From positions 124,001 to 188,000 of the forward strand of contig CANARY010000001.1 of the NCBI GenBank assembly GCA_947364235.1: DNA of 64,000 nucleotides, given 5' to 3'. Of the stretch, positions 1 to 8,889 are shown piece by piece. Within the stretch, counting starts at the first letter, position 1. Every line of letters starts with the position of its first letter. The translations under genes and the position numbers were made by a program. The notes below the pieces were generated by a model. That model was given only the letters and a program-made list of their open reading frames with translations. It ran no database searches and was not told the DNA's origin. Source of the DNA: an uncultured Candidatus Melainabacteria bacterium (GTDB taxonomy: Bacteria > Cyanobacteriota > Vampirovibrionia > Gastranaerophilales > Gastranaerophilaceae).

Positions 1-121
1 TTGCAAACCCGGCTGCAGCAAGAATAAACGCAGTACTAACAGCCAAGCCCGCAAGTATCAAACGGGTTTGGGCAGTCATCCCCTTCTTTTTACTCTTCTC
101 TTTTTGAGCGCCTGCTTCCAT
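1..121 (-). CDS. N-terminal part of a small membrane-anchored protein (partial)
   Basis: Reading frame open to the left edge. It starts with ATG at 121 and encodes a Lys-rich cytoplasmic N-terminus (EKSKKK), then a hydrophobic segment (LILAGLAVSTAFILAAAG), so a membrane anchor or uncleaved signal is likely. A second Met (MTAQT) lies at residue 15. The gene begins 20 bases after the stop of the upstream deaminase gene on the same strand, so the two are probably co-transcribed. The rest lies outside the window, so no function can be assigned. Confidence 0.55.
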   Translation of the reverse strand, partial: MEAGAQKEKSKKKGMTAQTRLILAGLAVSTAFILAAAGFA

Positions 122-140
122 AACGAAATTATATCATCTC

Positions 141-599
141 TTAAACGTGTAAGCAAGGATTTTCCAACTCTTTTTTTATTTCTTCAACCGAAACATGCAA
201 AATCGGCGAGTTGTCATCCTTTTTTAAATACACATCAACAATTCCTGATTGGACAATAAATCTTTTACAGAGAATACAAATAAAATTATGTCCGTAAATA
301 TACATTGAAGCCCCTGTACACCTATCTTGCCCTGCTTGAATAATTGCATTTTGCTCAGCATGAATCGAACGGCAGGTCTCATAGCAGGTTCCTGAAGGAA
401 TATTATTTTTTATTCTGAAACATTCACCGCGTTCATAACAAGACTCAACCCCTGAAGGAGTTCCATTATATCCGGTAGCTTTAATCTTCTTATCCTGCCC
501 TACAATAACTGCTCCAACTTGAGCACGCAGACAATTAGAACGTGAAGAACAAGTTTTTGCTAAATCTAAAAAATAATCAGTCCAGGATTTTATTGACAT
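141..599 (-). CDS. dCMP / cytidine deaminase family protein (ComEB-like)
   Basis: Zinc-dependent deaminase of the dCMP deaminase group, which converts dCMP to dUMP in thymidylate supply. Visible motifs: RAQVGAVIV, the GYNGTPSG loop typical of dCMP deaminases, HAEQNAI (zinc His and catalytic Glu), and a downstream C-x-x-C (CILC) that completes the zinc site. CILC lacks the Pro usual before the first Cys (PCxxC). Length (about 152 residues) fits the family. The ATG at 599 is preferred over the in-frame GTG at 605 because GGAGG at 609-613 lies 9 nt from the ATG and only 3 nt from the GTG. It lies downstream of rpmH. Confidence 0.85.
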   Translation of the reverse strand: MSIKSWTDYFLDLAKTCSSRSNCLRAQVGAVIVGQDKKIKATGYNGTPSGVESCYERGECFRIKNNIPSGTCYETCRSIHAEQNAIIQAGQDRCTGASMYIYGHNFICILCKRFIVQSGIVDVYLKKDDNSPILHVSVEEIKKELENPCLHV

Positions 600-630
600 A
601 AACACATACCTCCATAAATATTATTACATA

Positions 631-663
631 AAGAGGGCACGCCTTAAAAAGACCTGCCCTCTT
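631..663 (-). terminator. Hairpin between rpmH and the deaminase gene
   Basis: Inverted repeat AAGAGGGCA (631-639) / TGCCCTCTT (655-663) with a 15-nt loop, just after the rpmH stop on the minus strand. The following sequence is AT-rich but has no clean U-tract, so it may terminate only partially and let some transcripts continue into the deaminase gene. Confidence 0.5.
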
Positions 664-690
664 TATTAAAACTTTTAACAGACTAAATTC

Positions 691-843
691 CTAAGCGCGT
701 TTGCTGCCAGAAATTGCTATTTGGTGTCTGCCTTTAGCACGTCTTCTATTCAAAACTTCCTGTCCTCCAGGAGTAGCCATTCTTGCTCTGAAGCCGCTTA
801 CGTGCTGTCTTTTAATCTTTGTTCCTTCTAGTGTACGTCTCAT
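691..843 (-). CDS. rpmH: 50S ribosomal protein bL34
   Basis: A 50-residue, highly basic protein starting MRRTLEGTKIKRQ, with the L34 core GFRARMATPGG and NRRRAKGRH. These match the conserved GFRARM...VL..RRAKGR signature of bL34, a structural protein of the large ribosomal subunit. A weak Shine-Dalgarno GGGA precedes the ATG. The C-terminal tail (ISGSKRA) is slightly longer than in the usual 44-46 residue proteins. In most bacteria rpmH is followed by rnpA and yidD. Here it is followed by a deaminase, and yidD lies about 38 kb away. Confidence 0.93.
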   Translation of the reverse strand: MRRTLEGTKIKRQHVSGFRARMATPGGQEVLNRRRAKGRHQIAISGSKRA

Positions 844-1026
844 TGTTTTATTCCCTTTTTAGCTAATTTTACATATTATGCCCTCATGCTATACAAAACA
901 TGCTCTTCCGTCAAGTGCTATGCACGCAGATATATTGTCGGTCGGCATAAGTATGACTACAAGGCGATTTTAGGACTTACAGCCTCCCTCAAAGTATTAC
1001 TCCAGATTTGAGGTTCTTATATATTT
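844..1026. promoter_or_regulatory. rpmH upstream region
   Basis: 183 bases without a gene. On the minus strand TTGACG (914-909), followed after 15-17 nt by TATAGC/TAGCAT, is a possible rpmH promoter. CCTCAAA/TTTGAGG (around 984-1014) can form a weak hairpin beyond the SEC-C gene. The stretch 916-945 is a copy of a dispersed repeat (separate entry). No tRNA or small ORF was recognised. Confidence 0.35.
916..945 (-). repeat. Dispersed repeat, copy upstream of rpmH
   Basis: Read on the minus strand this segment has the order CCGACC, CAAT, TCTGCGTGCATAGCA. The same order occurs at 63597-63622 on the plus strand (CCGACC, CAAT, TCTACGTGCGTAGCA, 13 of the last 15 bases identical), inside an aminotransferase gene. 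A related word (ATATCTACGTGCG) occurs at 20450-20462. Confidence 0.5.
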
Positions 1027-2274
1027 CTACATTTTACCGCAGCAATTTTTATACTTTTTACCGCTTCCGCAAGGACAAGGCTCGTTTCTGCCGATTTTAC
1101 CCATGACTACAGGCTGCTGAGGTTTTGGCTCAGAAATAAAATCAAAAATTTCTGAAAACGCATTTGAACAGAAAAGAATTGTTGCTGAAGAATAAATCTT
1201 GTTTTCAAAGTAATCAGATTTGTATCTCTTAATCAACTCTTCATAATTATAACTTGTACCCATAAACTCATTTACTACATCCATAAAATTGGAATATTGA
1301 GTTGAAACTCGGTCTAAGATAGTATTTGGAATGGAATCATTAGTTAAGAAATATTCTACGCAGCCTTTTGCATTTTCAACTTCATCCTTGTTTTCAAACA
1401 CTTTGCAGAATGTTTGATAAAAAGGAATTGCATACAGCCCGTTCTGTTCATCAAAAATTACCGCAACATCGTAAGTTTCGTTGTGTGAAGAAAATCCGCC
1501 CATTGAATTTTCAAGGAAGTTTGAATAATTATTATCAAGTTCTCTTACATGGAAAAACTTATAAGATTCAATATCGCATCCTTTATCAGAAAGGTCTACA
1601 TCTTCACCTTCGTTAAACGCGCCAATAATATCGTCTGCGTATTTGTTTGTTGTAAGAATAATATCTTTATCGAAAGTTTTGATAAACTTTGAGTACATCT
1701 CAGAAATTGTAGATTTAATTTCTTCTTCTTTTTCAGGATTGTCAAAATAAAGCAGCCTTGGTGTGTGAACCAGCTTCATAACTGCATATCTGTAAGCTTC
1801 TTCTTTCTGAGAATGAGAAAGAACACTTGAAATTTCAATAATATAGTATTCTCCATCAAGTTCAAACACTCTGGCAGCGATAAACTGACCTGCGTAAATC
1901 CCTCTAAAGCTTGTCATTTTAGTTAATGAAAGAACTGTATAAGTTTTTTCGTTTACAAGATTGTAGAGTTCAAACCCGTTTTTAAGAATTTTTTTAATTT
2001 CAAAAATTGATGACTGAGCTTTGATAAAGCTTTCTAATATAGGAGTGGAGCCGTTTTCTTCTTTAAACATTTCAAGAATTGACTTGTCTCCAATTCTGCG
2101 CTCAAAAACATAAGGTAAAAAGATTTTTTCCATGCGGTCAAGAGAAATATTTCTTGCTCCGATTGTAGACAAATATTCGTCAAAATCAGATTTTACCTGC
2201 GCATTTGACTGTGTAAACTCAAATATCTTTTTAACAATATCATTAATTTCAGTGATTTTTTCAATAACTGTCAT
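1027..2274 (-). CDS. SEC-C zinc-motif protein of unknown function
   Basis: About 415 residues. The last ~20 residues carry a canonical SEC-C motif ([17 protein letters not shown]), the zinc-binding tail found on SecA and many stand-alone proteins that contact other proteins or ribosomes. The rest is mixed alpha/beta with no recognised catalytic motif or signal peptide. A longer frame begins at 2319, but GAGGAG lies just upstream of the ATG at 2274, which is therefore chosen. It is monocistronic between rpmH and a divergent regulator gene. The SEC-C tail is certain; the role of the main body is unknown. Confidence 0.8.
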   Translation of the reverse strand: MTVIEKITEINDIVKKIFEFTQSNAQVKSDFDEYLSTIGARNISLDRMEKIFLPYVFERRIGDKSILEMFKEENGSTPILESFIKAQSSIFEIKKILKNGFELYNLVNEKTYTVLSLTKMTSFRGIYAGQFIAARVFELDGEYYIIEISSVLSHSQKEEAYRYAVMKLVHTPRLLYFDNPEKEEEIKSTISEMYSKFIKTFDKDIILTTNKYADDIIGAFNEGEDVDLSDKGCDIESYKFFHVRELDNNYSNFLENSMGGFSSHNETYDVAVIFDEQNGLYAIPFYQTFCKVFENKDEVENAKGCVEYFLTNDSIPNTILDRVSTQYSNFMDVVNEFMGTSYNYEELIKRYKSDYFENKIYSSATILFCSNAFSEIFDFISEPKPQQPVVMGKIGRNEPCPCGSGKKYKNCCGKM

Positions 2275-2516
2275 CGCTTTCTCCTCGTAAGTCCTATGTG
2301 AATAGGATACATTAAGCAAGATATTTTCGCAATCATACTGTTAGATAAAGTTTTGTAAAGAAAGAGCTGAAAGCTTTAAAAGCACTAATTTCAACAAAAG
2401 GTTGGATTTATTTACCATTTTTCTACAACTAAAGTATAAAATTTTAAAAAAAGATTAAAGTTTTTGAAAATTATGCCGTTATATAAAATATAAAGACAAC
2501 ATGGAAGGTATTTTTT

Positions 2517-3884
2517 ATGACAGATAAAGAAGAATTAGGTGCATCACTCTTTAGCCGTTCACTGGATTTAATGGAAAACGACCCGCTTGAGGAAATTTTT
2601 GCACTCAATATCGGCGACTTTATCTCTGAATATTTAATTTCCGAAGATTTAGCTAACAAAATCGGAAAAGATGTCAAGGATAAGACTACAAAACTAAAAT
2701 CCCAGCTTAAAGAACTTATTTCTATATATTCTTTAGACAACACTCTTTGTGTTTTAGGGTTTAACTCTCAAGACGAGTATGTTGTTTATAACTCAATTGC
2801 AAAGACATTAGCACAAATTCTTGATGCTGATGCATGCCATATTTACCTTACAGACGAGTTCACACACGGTTTGAATTTTGAAAACAAGCTTCTCGGACTT
2901 GTCGGCTCTTCAATTGATTTTGATGAAGATATTTACGCAAAAAAACTTGGATACGCAAAAGACGATAAATCCATTGTCGTGAAAGCTTTCAATACATTAG
3001 AAAAAATTCAGATAAAAGATATTTCAAATGTTGAAAATTTCACACCAAAATACGAACTTAGAGAATTTGACGTAAAATCTCTAGCTGTCGTTCCAATGCA
3101 CAATAATGCTCATGTTGTCGGCATTATTGTCATAGAAAACTACAAAGAAAAAATGATTAAGCGTGCTTACATGAACCTGCTTGAAACAATTGCAAGGCTT
3201 TTCGGCACTTCTATGCACCTTCAAAAAACAATTGAAGAAACAGAAGTCTTAATAAACGATGAGAACGTATTTGCCGAAGATTTACAGCACAAAAGAGCTG
3301 AGCTTACTGCTCTTATCGGAGACTTAGGCGTTCAGCAGCAGGCTTTTGTTGAAAAACTTGCCAAAGCAGTGGATGAAAAAGGTCAGTACAAAGTTGCTCA
3401 CTCGCAGAAGACTGCTGAGCTTTCAAAGAAACTTTGCAAACAGCTTGGCTTAAACGAAAAGACTACAGATTTAGTTTATTACGCAGGTCTTTTACAGAAT
3501 ATCGGAAAAATTACCCTGCCTGAATCTTTATTTGCAAACAAAGGCAAACTCTCAAAAGACGAATGGGAAAAACTTCAAAACCACCCGAATGTTGGAGTAA
3601 ACTTGCTTATGAACATAAATTTCCTATCAGAAGTTATTCCATACATTCATTACCACAAAGAACGCTGGGACGGCAAAGGCGAGCCTGAAGGCTTAAAAGG
3701 CTGCTCTATTCCATTCGGTTCAAGAATTATTGCTGTTGCAGACGCTTACACAGCCATGACATCTGAACGTTCATACCGCGAAGCTATGGATAAAGAGTCT
3801 GCGCTTAATATTCTAAAAGAAGAAGCAGGTATAAAATGGGACCCTGCAGTGGTTAACGCTTTGTTTGATTTATTGAATAAATAA
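2517..3884 (+). CDS. GAF domain + degenerate HD-GYP domain protein
   Basis: A 455-residue signalling protein. Residues about 65-220 resemble a GAF sensor domain; about 285-455 form an HD-GYP domain, the fold of cyclic-di-GMP phosphodiesterases. Conserved pieces present: an early metal His (AHSQKTAEL), HPNVG, HYHKERWDGKG and ADAYTAMTSERSYREA. The central HD dyad (normally HDIGK) reads QNIGK, and GYP reads GEP, so the canonical metal site is broken. It may sense or bind rather than hydrolyse. Start: ATG at 2517 after GGAAGG. It converges on an intact HD-GYP gene across a perfect palindrome. Confidence 0.85.
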   Translation: MTDKEELGASLFSRSLDLMENDPLEEIFALNIGDFISEYLISEDLANKIGKDVKDKTTKLKSQLKELISIYSLDNTLCVLGFNSQDEYVVYNSIAKTLAQILDADACHIYLTDEFTHGLNFENKLLGLVGSSIDFDEDIYAKKLGYAKDDKSIVVKAFNTLEKIQIKDISNVENFTPKYELREFDVKSLAVVPMHNNAHVVGIIVIENYKEKMIKRAYMNLLETIARLFGTSMHLQKTIEETEVLINDENVFAEDLQHKRAELTALIGDLGVQQQAFVEKLAKAVDEKGQYKVAHSQKTAELSKKLCKQLGLNEKTTDLVYYAGLLQNIGKITLPESLFANKGKLSKDEWEKLQNHPNVGVNLLMNINFLSEVIPYIHYHKERWDGKGEPEGLKGCSIPFGSRIIAVADAYTAMTSERSYREAMDKESALNILKEEAGIKWDPAVVNALFDLLNK

Positions 3885-3890
3885 GGTTCA

Positions 3891-3922
3891 GGGGCGGGGT
3901 TTTGTTAACAAAACCCCGCCCC
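3891..3922. terminator. Bidirectional terminator-like perfect palindrome
   Basis: GGGGCGGGGTTTTGTT (3891-3906) is followed directly by its exact complement (3907-3922), a 16-bp perfect inverted repeat between two convergent genes. U-tracts outside the stem are weak, but the stem itself carries TTTT/AAAA. Confidence 0.7.
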
Positions 3923-3928
3923 TTACAG

Positions 3929-4669
3929 TTATACAGCTTTTTCAAGCGCAGAGTAAATCTCAGGAGTAATCAACCCTGATTTCACATCTTCGTACAATAT
4001 CTTTAAAGCTTCATCTCTGCTCATTGCAGATTTGTAGCTCCTCTCTTCTCTAAGCGCCGAATACTTATCAGCCGCTGAAAGTATTTGAGCTCCGGCATTC
4101 GGGCTAAAATCTTCGCCAATTGCCGGATATCCGCTTCCTTCAGAAGTCTGGTGATGGTATTTTATCATCTGCAATACATTTTCATTAACTCCAAACCCTT
4201 TTAAAAGCTCGTATCCAAGCTCCGAATGAAGCTCCATAATCTCTTTTTCTTTTTCGTTAAACTTGCCTTCTTTATTCAAAATCTTCTCAGGAATAAGCGC
4301 TTTTCCGTAATCGTGAAACATTGCTGCTTCCTGCAAATCTTTAAGATTAACTTCTGATTTTATATTCTCCGGAAGAGCTGAATACATTTTTGCTGCAACT
4401 AAACGAGTATCTTTCAAATGCCCTTGCTGGAGTTTTTCCAGCTCTTTTGTATTAAATTTTACAGGAATTTTATATTCTGCTAAAATCTCTGCTATCTTCG
4501 AATTTGTCCTCGCTGCTTGAGCCAGAGCGTTTATATCCGTAATCGGATTTGTACTAAATGAATCCTTTGAATGTTCAAAAGGAGCCGTATAGACCGCAGA
4601 ATTAGAACGGAATTGGACACCGGAAACATTTATTTTGTTAAATATCGGGGTATTTTGGACAAAATTCAT
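3929..4669 (-). CDS. HD-GYP domain protein (putative c-di-GMP phosphodiesterase)
   Basis: About 246 residues with an intact HD-GYP set: AAMFHDYGK (metal dyad), ELHSELGYELL, YHHQTSEGSGYP (HH and GYP) and AADKYSALREERSYK. This predicts hydrolysis of cyclic di-GMP, fitting the flagellar and PilZ genes elsewhere in the window. There is no sensor domain; the N-terminal ~45 residues are low-complexity and include VQFRSN, similar to the F-[KR]-G peptide of several neighbours. The frame opens at GTG 4675, but ATG at 4669 is the more usual start. No strong Shine-Dalgarno site is visible. Confidence 0.85.
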   Translation of the reverse strand: MNFVQNTPIFNKINVSGVQFRSNSAVYTAPFEHSKDSFSTNPITDINALAQAARTNSKIAEILAEYKIPVKFNTKELEKLQQGHLKDTRLVAAKMYSALPENIKSEVNLKDLQEAAMFHDYGKALIPEKILNKEGKFNEKEKEIMELHSELGYELLKGFGVNENVLQMIKYHHQTSEGSGYPAIGEDFSPNAGAQILSAADKYSALREERSYKSAMSRDEALKILYEDVKSGLITPEIYSALEKAV

Positions 4670-4767
4670 TTTCACACTACAAAGCTAACTACACTACAGT
4701 TATTTAAAGTATTTTTTTAATGATGAATTGCCCGAATGTCCTATAGATTTAATAAATTGTTACAAAC

Positions 4768-5271
4768 TTATTTCTTTATCCATTTGCAGAGTAAGCGCCT
4801 AGGGTCGGCCAGCTCAAATCCATTCTTTCTATAAAATTCCAGAGCAGATACAGCTGAATGTAACTCAATAGAGTTATGCATTTTCTTTAAAATATTCAAA
4901 ATGCTTGTACCCAGACCGGATTTTTTCATCAAAGGGTTGACCTGCAAATACTCAATATAAGGTGTTCTTCTATTATTAACAGCAGTCACTTCTACAATCC
5001 CTAAAATCTGCCTGCTTTCTACATTTTTAAAATTTTCTTTTTGAGAAGTTAAAGCAAAAACCTTTGAATTTATTCTCGGTCTGTTTGAACTAAGCTCCAC
5101 AACATCGTCACAAATATTTCCTGCATAAATAGCGTCATACCATTCATATGAAAGTTTTTTCACAGCTTCAATGTCAGAAGAAGACTTAGGATTTATTTCA
5201 ACAAAAGAAGCCTCACGCGAGTCAGGTAAATTTACTTTCTGTATTAATTTTGCACGAAAATTGACTGTCAT
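4768..5271 (-). CDS. GNAT family N-acetyltransferase
   Basis: A 167-residue protein with the GNAT core: the beta-4 strand IEYLQVNPL, the acyl-CoA pyrophosphate loop KKSGLGTSIL (an R/Q-x-x-G-x-G/A variant), and the C-terminal SALEFYRKNGFEL typical of the family. The substrate cannot be read from sequence. The N-terminus (MTVNFRAKLI) again has an N-F-R-x element like the short peptide seen on other proteins here. It has its own gap on both sides and probably forms its own transcription unit. Confidence 0.8.
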   Translation of the reverse strand: MTVNFRAKLIQKVNLPDSREASFVEINPKSSSDIEAVKKLSYEWYDAIYAGNICDDVVELSSNRPRINSKVFALTSQKENFKNVESRQILGIVEVTAVNNRRTPYIEYLQVNPLMKKSGLGTSILNILKKMHNSIELHSAVSALEFYRKNGFELADPRRLLCKWIKK

Positions 5272-5303
5272 ATTCTTATTAATACATGTAAAAAAAATAT
5301 TTG

Positions 5304-7274
5304 CTAGCTAATTACCTTAAGCACTTCATAAATATCCATTTTATGAGATTTACCTCTGATTTCAACATCAGAAATCTTTATCACATCTACAAAATTTCTT
5401 GTAGTTTCATAAGTTGAAGCGCTTATAAGCATTTTTGTTTTATAAACTTTATTATAGCTTTCAAGCCTGCTGGCAAGGTTTACAGTATCACCGATTACAG
5501 TGTACTCCATTCTGTTAATTGAACCTATATTACCGACAAACACTTCACCTGTATTAATTCCGACTCCGATATCAATCTTTGGTTTTCCTTCATCAGCCCA
5601 TTTCTGCTGCAGCTCTTTAACCCTTACAAGCATTTCATACCCGCATTTTACAGCGTTTACAGCATGATTTTTGTCTTGAATAGGCTCACCAAAAATTGCC
5701 ATCACAGCGTCTCCGATAAACTTATTTATTATTCCGTTGTATTTTGTAATAATCGGCTCCATTTCTGTAAAATATTCGTTCAAAATTTCAGAAACCTGCT
5801 GTGCCGACATATTTTCTGACATTGAAGTAAAACCTCTGATATCTGAAAACAAAACCGTTACAGTCGCTTTCTTACCGCCAAGCCCAAGATTATCTATATT
5901 TGAAATAACACGTTTCATGACATCTTCTGACATGTATTTACCCATCGCAGACTTAACCTTTTCTTTGCTGCGATTTTCAAGCACAAACTTATGCGTATAA
6001 CCGATAAGCATTGTTACAATAAACATTACCGGCGGTGTAACAACATTTATTACTGCGCCGAAATAAAAACATAAAGCAGAAATTATAAGATAGCCGGCAA
6101 TTAAGAAAATAGAAAGAGTAATTGATTTGAATAAATCGTTTAATCTTATAATTCCATATATTAAAAGCATTCCGAAGATAGTAATTAATAAATTAAAGCT
6201 ATGCGGAGCGACTTTTAAGAAATCGTTATGAATAATATTATCAATAGCAGTAGCTTGAATATCTACACCGGGATGGTTTGAAATTATCGGCGTATTTTTG
6301 TTGTCATTAAGTCCTGTGCCTGCAGGAACATTTGCTCCGATAAGAACAATTTTTCCGTCAAAAAAGGCCGGATTTATAATCGGTTTCTTTCCTGCTTTTA
6401 TATTGTCATAAGAATCCATAATATCAACAGCAGGAATCATTGTATGCGTATACCCGTCTTTAAGTTTATAAAATTTTAAAGGTACAACTGAACGGTAAGC
6501 TGTCGTTTTTTGTTTAATTTTGTATTCAAGCTCAGGAAATTCAATATAAGAATTTGTAAGAACTGCTTGAGGTTTATTATTCTTCAGCAGGAATGTTTCA
6601 AGTGCAATAGAAGGGTAGACTCTGCCTTTATATTTCAAAAAATATTCATGCGTTCTAAAAATTTCATCCATCGCATAAGATGCAAAGCTTCCGTTTATAA
6701 ATCCTGGAAACATAGAAACTGCACCGGAATGCTTAACTGAGTCAAGATAAGATTTCGGAAACGGAATCACACTTGAATAAAAATAAGGGATTGAAGTTGT
6801 TTTATCTTCAGCTTGTATTGAATATTTAATAAATTTCTTGTCATAAACTTCACCGGACTCTTTATTTTCCCAGCTTCTCACCGAAGGAAGAAATCCTGTT
6901 ACAAGGTTATCCATTTTACTTATAGAATTGAAGAATTTCTTATCAGAGCTGGAATTGTCTGTGTTAGATATAAGCGAATCAAACACAACAACTTCTGCTT
7001 TTGTATATTCGTGCAGATAATCAAATATTTTGCAGTATAACTCTCTTTTCCAAGGCCAGCGGTATCTTTCAGCTGCTTTTGCATCGATTACAATAAGAAC
7101 AATATCTTCACTTCCGTAAATTTGTTTGTTATGAAACGGCAGTTTCTCTGTAAGAGCATGTTTTATCATAAAATCATACCCTTTCGGCTCAACGAAATTG
7201 TATGTTACGAAATAAACAAATATAAGTCCCAAAAGTACAAGAGTACTAAATAAAGCTAATTTAATCTTATTCAA
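5304..7274 (-). CDS. CHASE2-domain class III adenylate/guanylate cyclase
   Basis: A 656-residue membrane receptor cyclase. Order: an N-terminal membrane segment (residues ~7-27), an extracytoplasmic CHASE2 sensor domain (~30-340, with VLIGANVPAG near its end), three membrane helices (~355-430) and a C-terminal class III cyclase domain (~470-652). Cyclase motifs: LFSDIRGFTSMSE (first metal Asp), NKFIGDAVMAIFGEP, GINTGEVFVGNIGS and EYTVIGDTVNLASRLE. It would make cAMP or cGMP in response to an external signal; nucleotide specificity cannot be settled by eye. Separate promoter, divergent from the aldolase operon. Confidence 0.93.
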   Translation of the reverse strand: MNKIKLALFSTLVLLGLIFVYFVTYNFVEPKGYDFMIKHALTEKLPFHNKQIYGSEDIVLIVIDAKAAERYRWPWKRELYCKIFDYLHEYTKAEVVVFDSLISNTDNSSSDKKFFNSISKMDNLVTGFLPSVRSWENKESGEVYDKKFIKYSIQAEDKTTSIPYFYSSVIPFPKSYLDSVKHSGAVSMFPGFINGSFASYAMDEIFRTHEYFLKYKGRVYPSIALETFLLKNNKPQAVLTNSYIEFPELEYKIKQKTTAYRSVVPLKFYKLKDGYTHTMIPAVDIMDSYDNIKAGKKPIINPAFFDGKIVLIGANVPAGTGLNDNKNTPIISNHPGVDIQATAIDNIIHNDFLKVAPHSFNLLITIFGMLLIYGIIRLNDLFKSITLSIFLIAGYLIISALCFYFGAVINVVTPPVMFIVTMLIGYTHKFVLENRSKEKVKSAMGKYMSEDVMKRVISNIDNLGLGGKKATVTVLFSDIRGFTSMSENMSAQQVSEILNEYFTEMEPIITKYNGIINKFIGDAVMAIFGEPIQDKNHAVNAVKCGYEMLVRVKELQQKWADEGKPKIDIGVGINTGEVFVGNIGSINRMEYTVIGDTVNLASRLESYNKVYKTKMLISASTYETTRNFVDVIKISDVEIRGKSHKMDIYEVLKVIS

Positions 7275-7342
7275 AATAATAACCTTTTCGCTTAATTTAC
7301 CCCTTCATGATATAATAATTCCAAGCAAAGGAATACATACAA

Positions 7343-7972
7343 ATGAGTGAAAATTATATAGAATTAATAAAACAGGACAAAGTTTATCCTATTATAAGAT
7401 GCAAAGATGCCCAACAAGCTGTTGAAATCGCGAAAGCACTTGTAGAAGGCGGAGTAAGAGTTTTAGAAATCAATGTTGAAAACCCTTCTCTTTACAAAGC
7501 TATTAACAAAGTTTCACAGTTTGCACATGTCTGCGCTGGCGGTATTATAACTTCTATGCAGGCAGATGCAGCTTTAGAAAGCGGAGCGCAGCTTATTGCT
7601 TCACCTATTTTTCAAATGAATATGGTGAGAATATCTAAAAATAAACGAATTCCTTTCATTGCAGGAGCTTCAACAGCAAACGAAGCTTATAACGCTTGGA
7701 AATCAAGAATACCTTTGATTAAGCTTTATCCTGCTGATGCTTTAGGCGGAGTTCAATATATTGAAAACATTCTAAGGCAAATGCCTTTCTTAAGCTTGAT
7801 GCCGATGGGAAATATAAAGCTTGGCGATGTTGTGACTTATATCAAAGCAGGAGCTTCAGCTGTCGGAGTCGGCAGAGATTTCTATCTTGGATTTACTCCG
7901 AAAGAAATCACTTCACGCACAAAAGAAATTATGAAAGAAGTTAAGGATTTTTCCGAATGGATACAAAAATAG
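7343..7972 (+). CDS. eda: 2-keto-3-deoxy-6-phosphogluconate aldolase (KDPG/KHG aldolase)
   Basis: Class I aldolase that splits KDPG to pyruvate and glyceraldehyde 3-phosphate. Visible: YPIIRCKDAQQAVEIAKALVEGGVRVLEIN (catalytic Glu in LEI), GGIIT, IAGAST and IKLYPAD, whose Lys forms the Schiff base, then GASAVGVGRDFY at the phosphate site. 209 residues is the usual length. TATAAT at 7312-7317 and an AAGGAAT Shine-Dalgarno site precede the ATG. The 3' end overlaps the next gene by 16 bases, a pair for the lower Entner-Doudoroff or uronate route. Confidence 0.9.
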   Translation: MSENYIELIKQDKVYPIIRCKDAQQAVEIAKALVEGGVRVLEINVENPSLYKAINKVSQFAHVCAGGIITSMQADAALESGAQLIASPIFQMNMVRISKNKRIPFIAGASTANEAYNAWKSRIPLIKLYPADALGGVQYIENILRQMPFLSLMPMGNIKLGDVVTYIKAGASAVGVGRDFYLGFTPKEITSRTKEIMKEVKDFSEWIQK

Positions 7973-8889
7973 ATATTGCAATCATCGGCGAATGTTTGAT
8001 TGAACTTTCGTCAAACGGAACTTTAGCCGACACTTCAACTCTTAACAAGTATTTTGGCGGAGACACCGTAACAACTGCTGTTGCAATTTCCAGGCTTGGA
8101 GGAAATGTAACTTATCTTACAAAAGTCGGCAACGACGGGTTCAGCGAATTTATTCTTTCAAGCCTGCAAAAAGAAAATATCGACACTTCTTTGATTAAAT
8201 CAAATGATGAACAAAACGGAATGTACATTGTTGCAAAAACAGTAGATACAAAAGAGCTCTTGTATTACAAACGTAAAACTGCCGCAACAAAACTTTCTAT
8301 TGAAGATATTTCAGAAGACTGTATAAAAAAGCTCAAACTTGTATACTCAACAGGAGTAGTTCAATCTTTAAGCGCAAGCTCAAGAGAACTTGTAAGAGAA
8401 ACTTTCAGAATTGCAAAAGAAAATGATGTCTTAACTGCTTATGACCCAAATTATACATCTTGTTTCATGAACTCAGCTGACACCAAAGAATATTTTGAAG
8501 AAATTGTTGATTTTACAGATATTATATTCTTAAGCTTAAAAAATGATGCTCATAAACTTTATGAAGTAGATTCAATGGATAAAGTAATGAAGTATTTCTG
8601 GGATAAAGGAGTTAAAATTGTTGTTGTAAAATCGCATATTGATAACGGGTATTATACAGGATACAAAGGCGAAATAAGCTTTACAGAGTTTTACAACACG
8701 CAGAAAGCAATTGATACAACAGCTTCCGGCGACGTATTTAACGGCGGTTTCTTATACGCCTTGACTCACGGCTATACACCTAAAGATGCAACAAAATTTG
8801 CTTCTGTCGTCTCAGGACTTCAAACCCAAAACTACGGAGCTATTCAAGCAATACCTTATCTTAACGCTGTTCTGGAGAATATCCAATGA
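7957..8889 (+). CDS. kdgK: PfkB-family sugar kinase, probable 2-keto-3-deoxygluconate kinase
   Basis: A 310-residue ribokinase-fold kinase. The N-terminus IAIIGECLIELS matches KDG kinases. GGNVTYLTKVGNDGFSEF is the PfkB N-terminal region. TTASGDVFNGGF carries the C-terminal signature with the catalytic Asp, although the usual G-A-G-D / A-A-G-D reads A-S-G-D. It overlaps the aldolase gene by 16 bases, which supports phosphorylation of 2-keto-3-deoxygluconate to KDPG. It also overlaps the start of csaB by 4 bases (ATGA), so the three are translationally coupled. Confidence 0.87.
   Translation: MDTKIDIAIIGECLIELSSNGTLADTSTLNKYFGGDTVTTAVAISRLGGNVTYLTKVGNDGFSEFILSSLQKENIDTSLIKSNDEQNGMYIVAKTVDTKELLYYKRKTAATKLSIEDISEDCIKKLKLVYSTGVVQSLSASSRELVRETFRIAKENDVLTAYDPNYTSCFMNSADTKEYFEEIVDFTDIIFLSLKNDAHKLYEVDSMDKVMKYFWDKGVKIVVVKSHIDNGYYTGYKGEISFTEFYNTQKAIDTTASGDVFNGGFLYALTHGYTPKDATKFASVVSGLQTQNYGAIQAIPYLNAVLENIQ

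Noticed and set aside
844-1026. tRNA or other stable RNA between rpmH and the SEC-C gene
   Set aside because: No cloverleaf or CCA end on either strand; the recognisable signal is a repeat copy.
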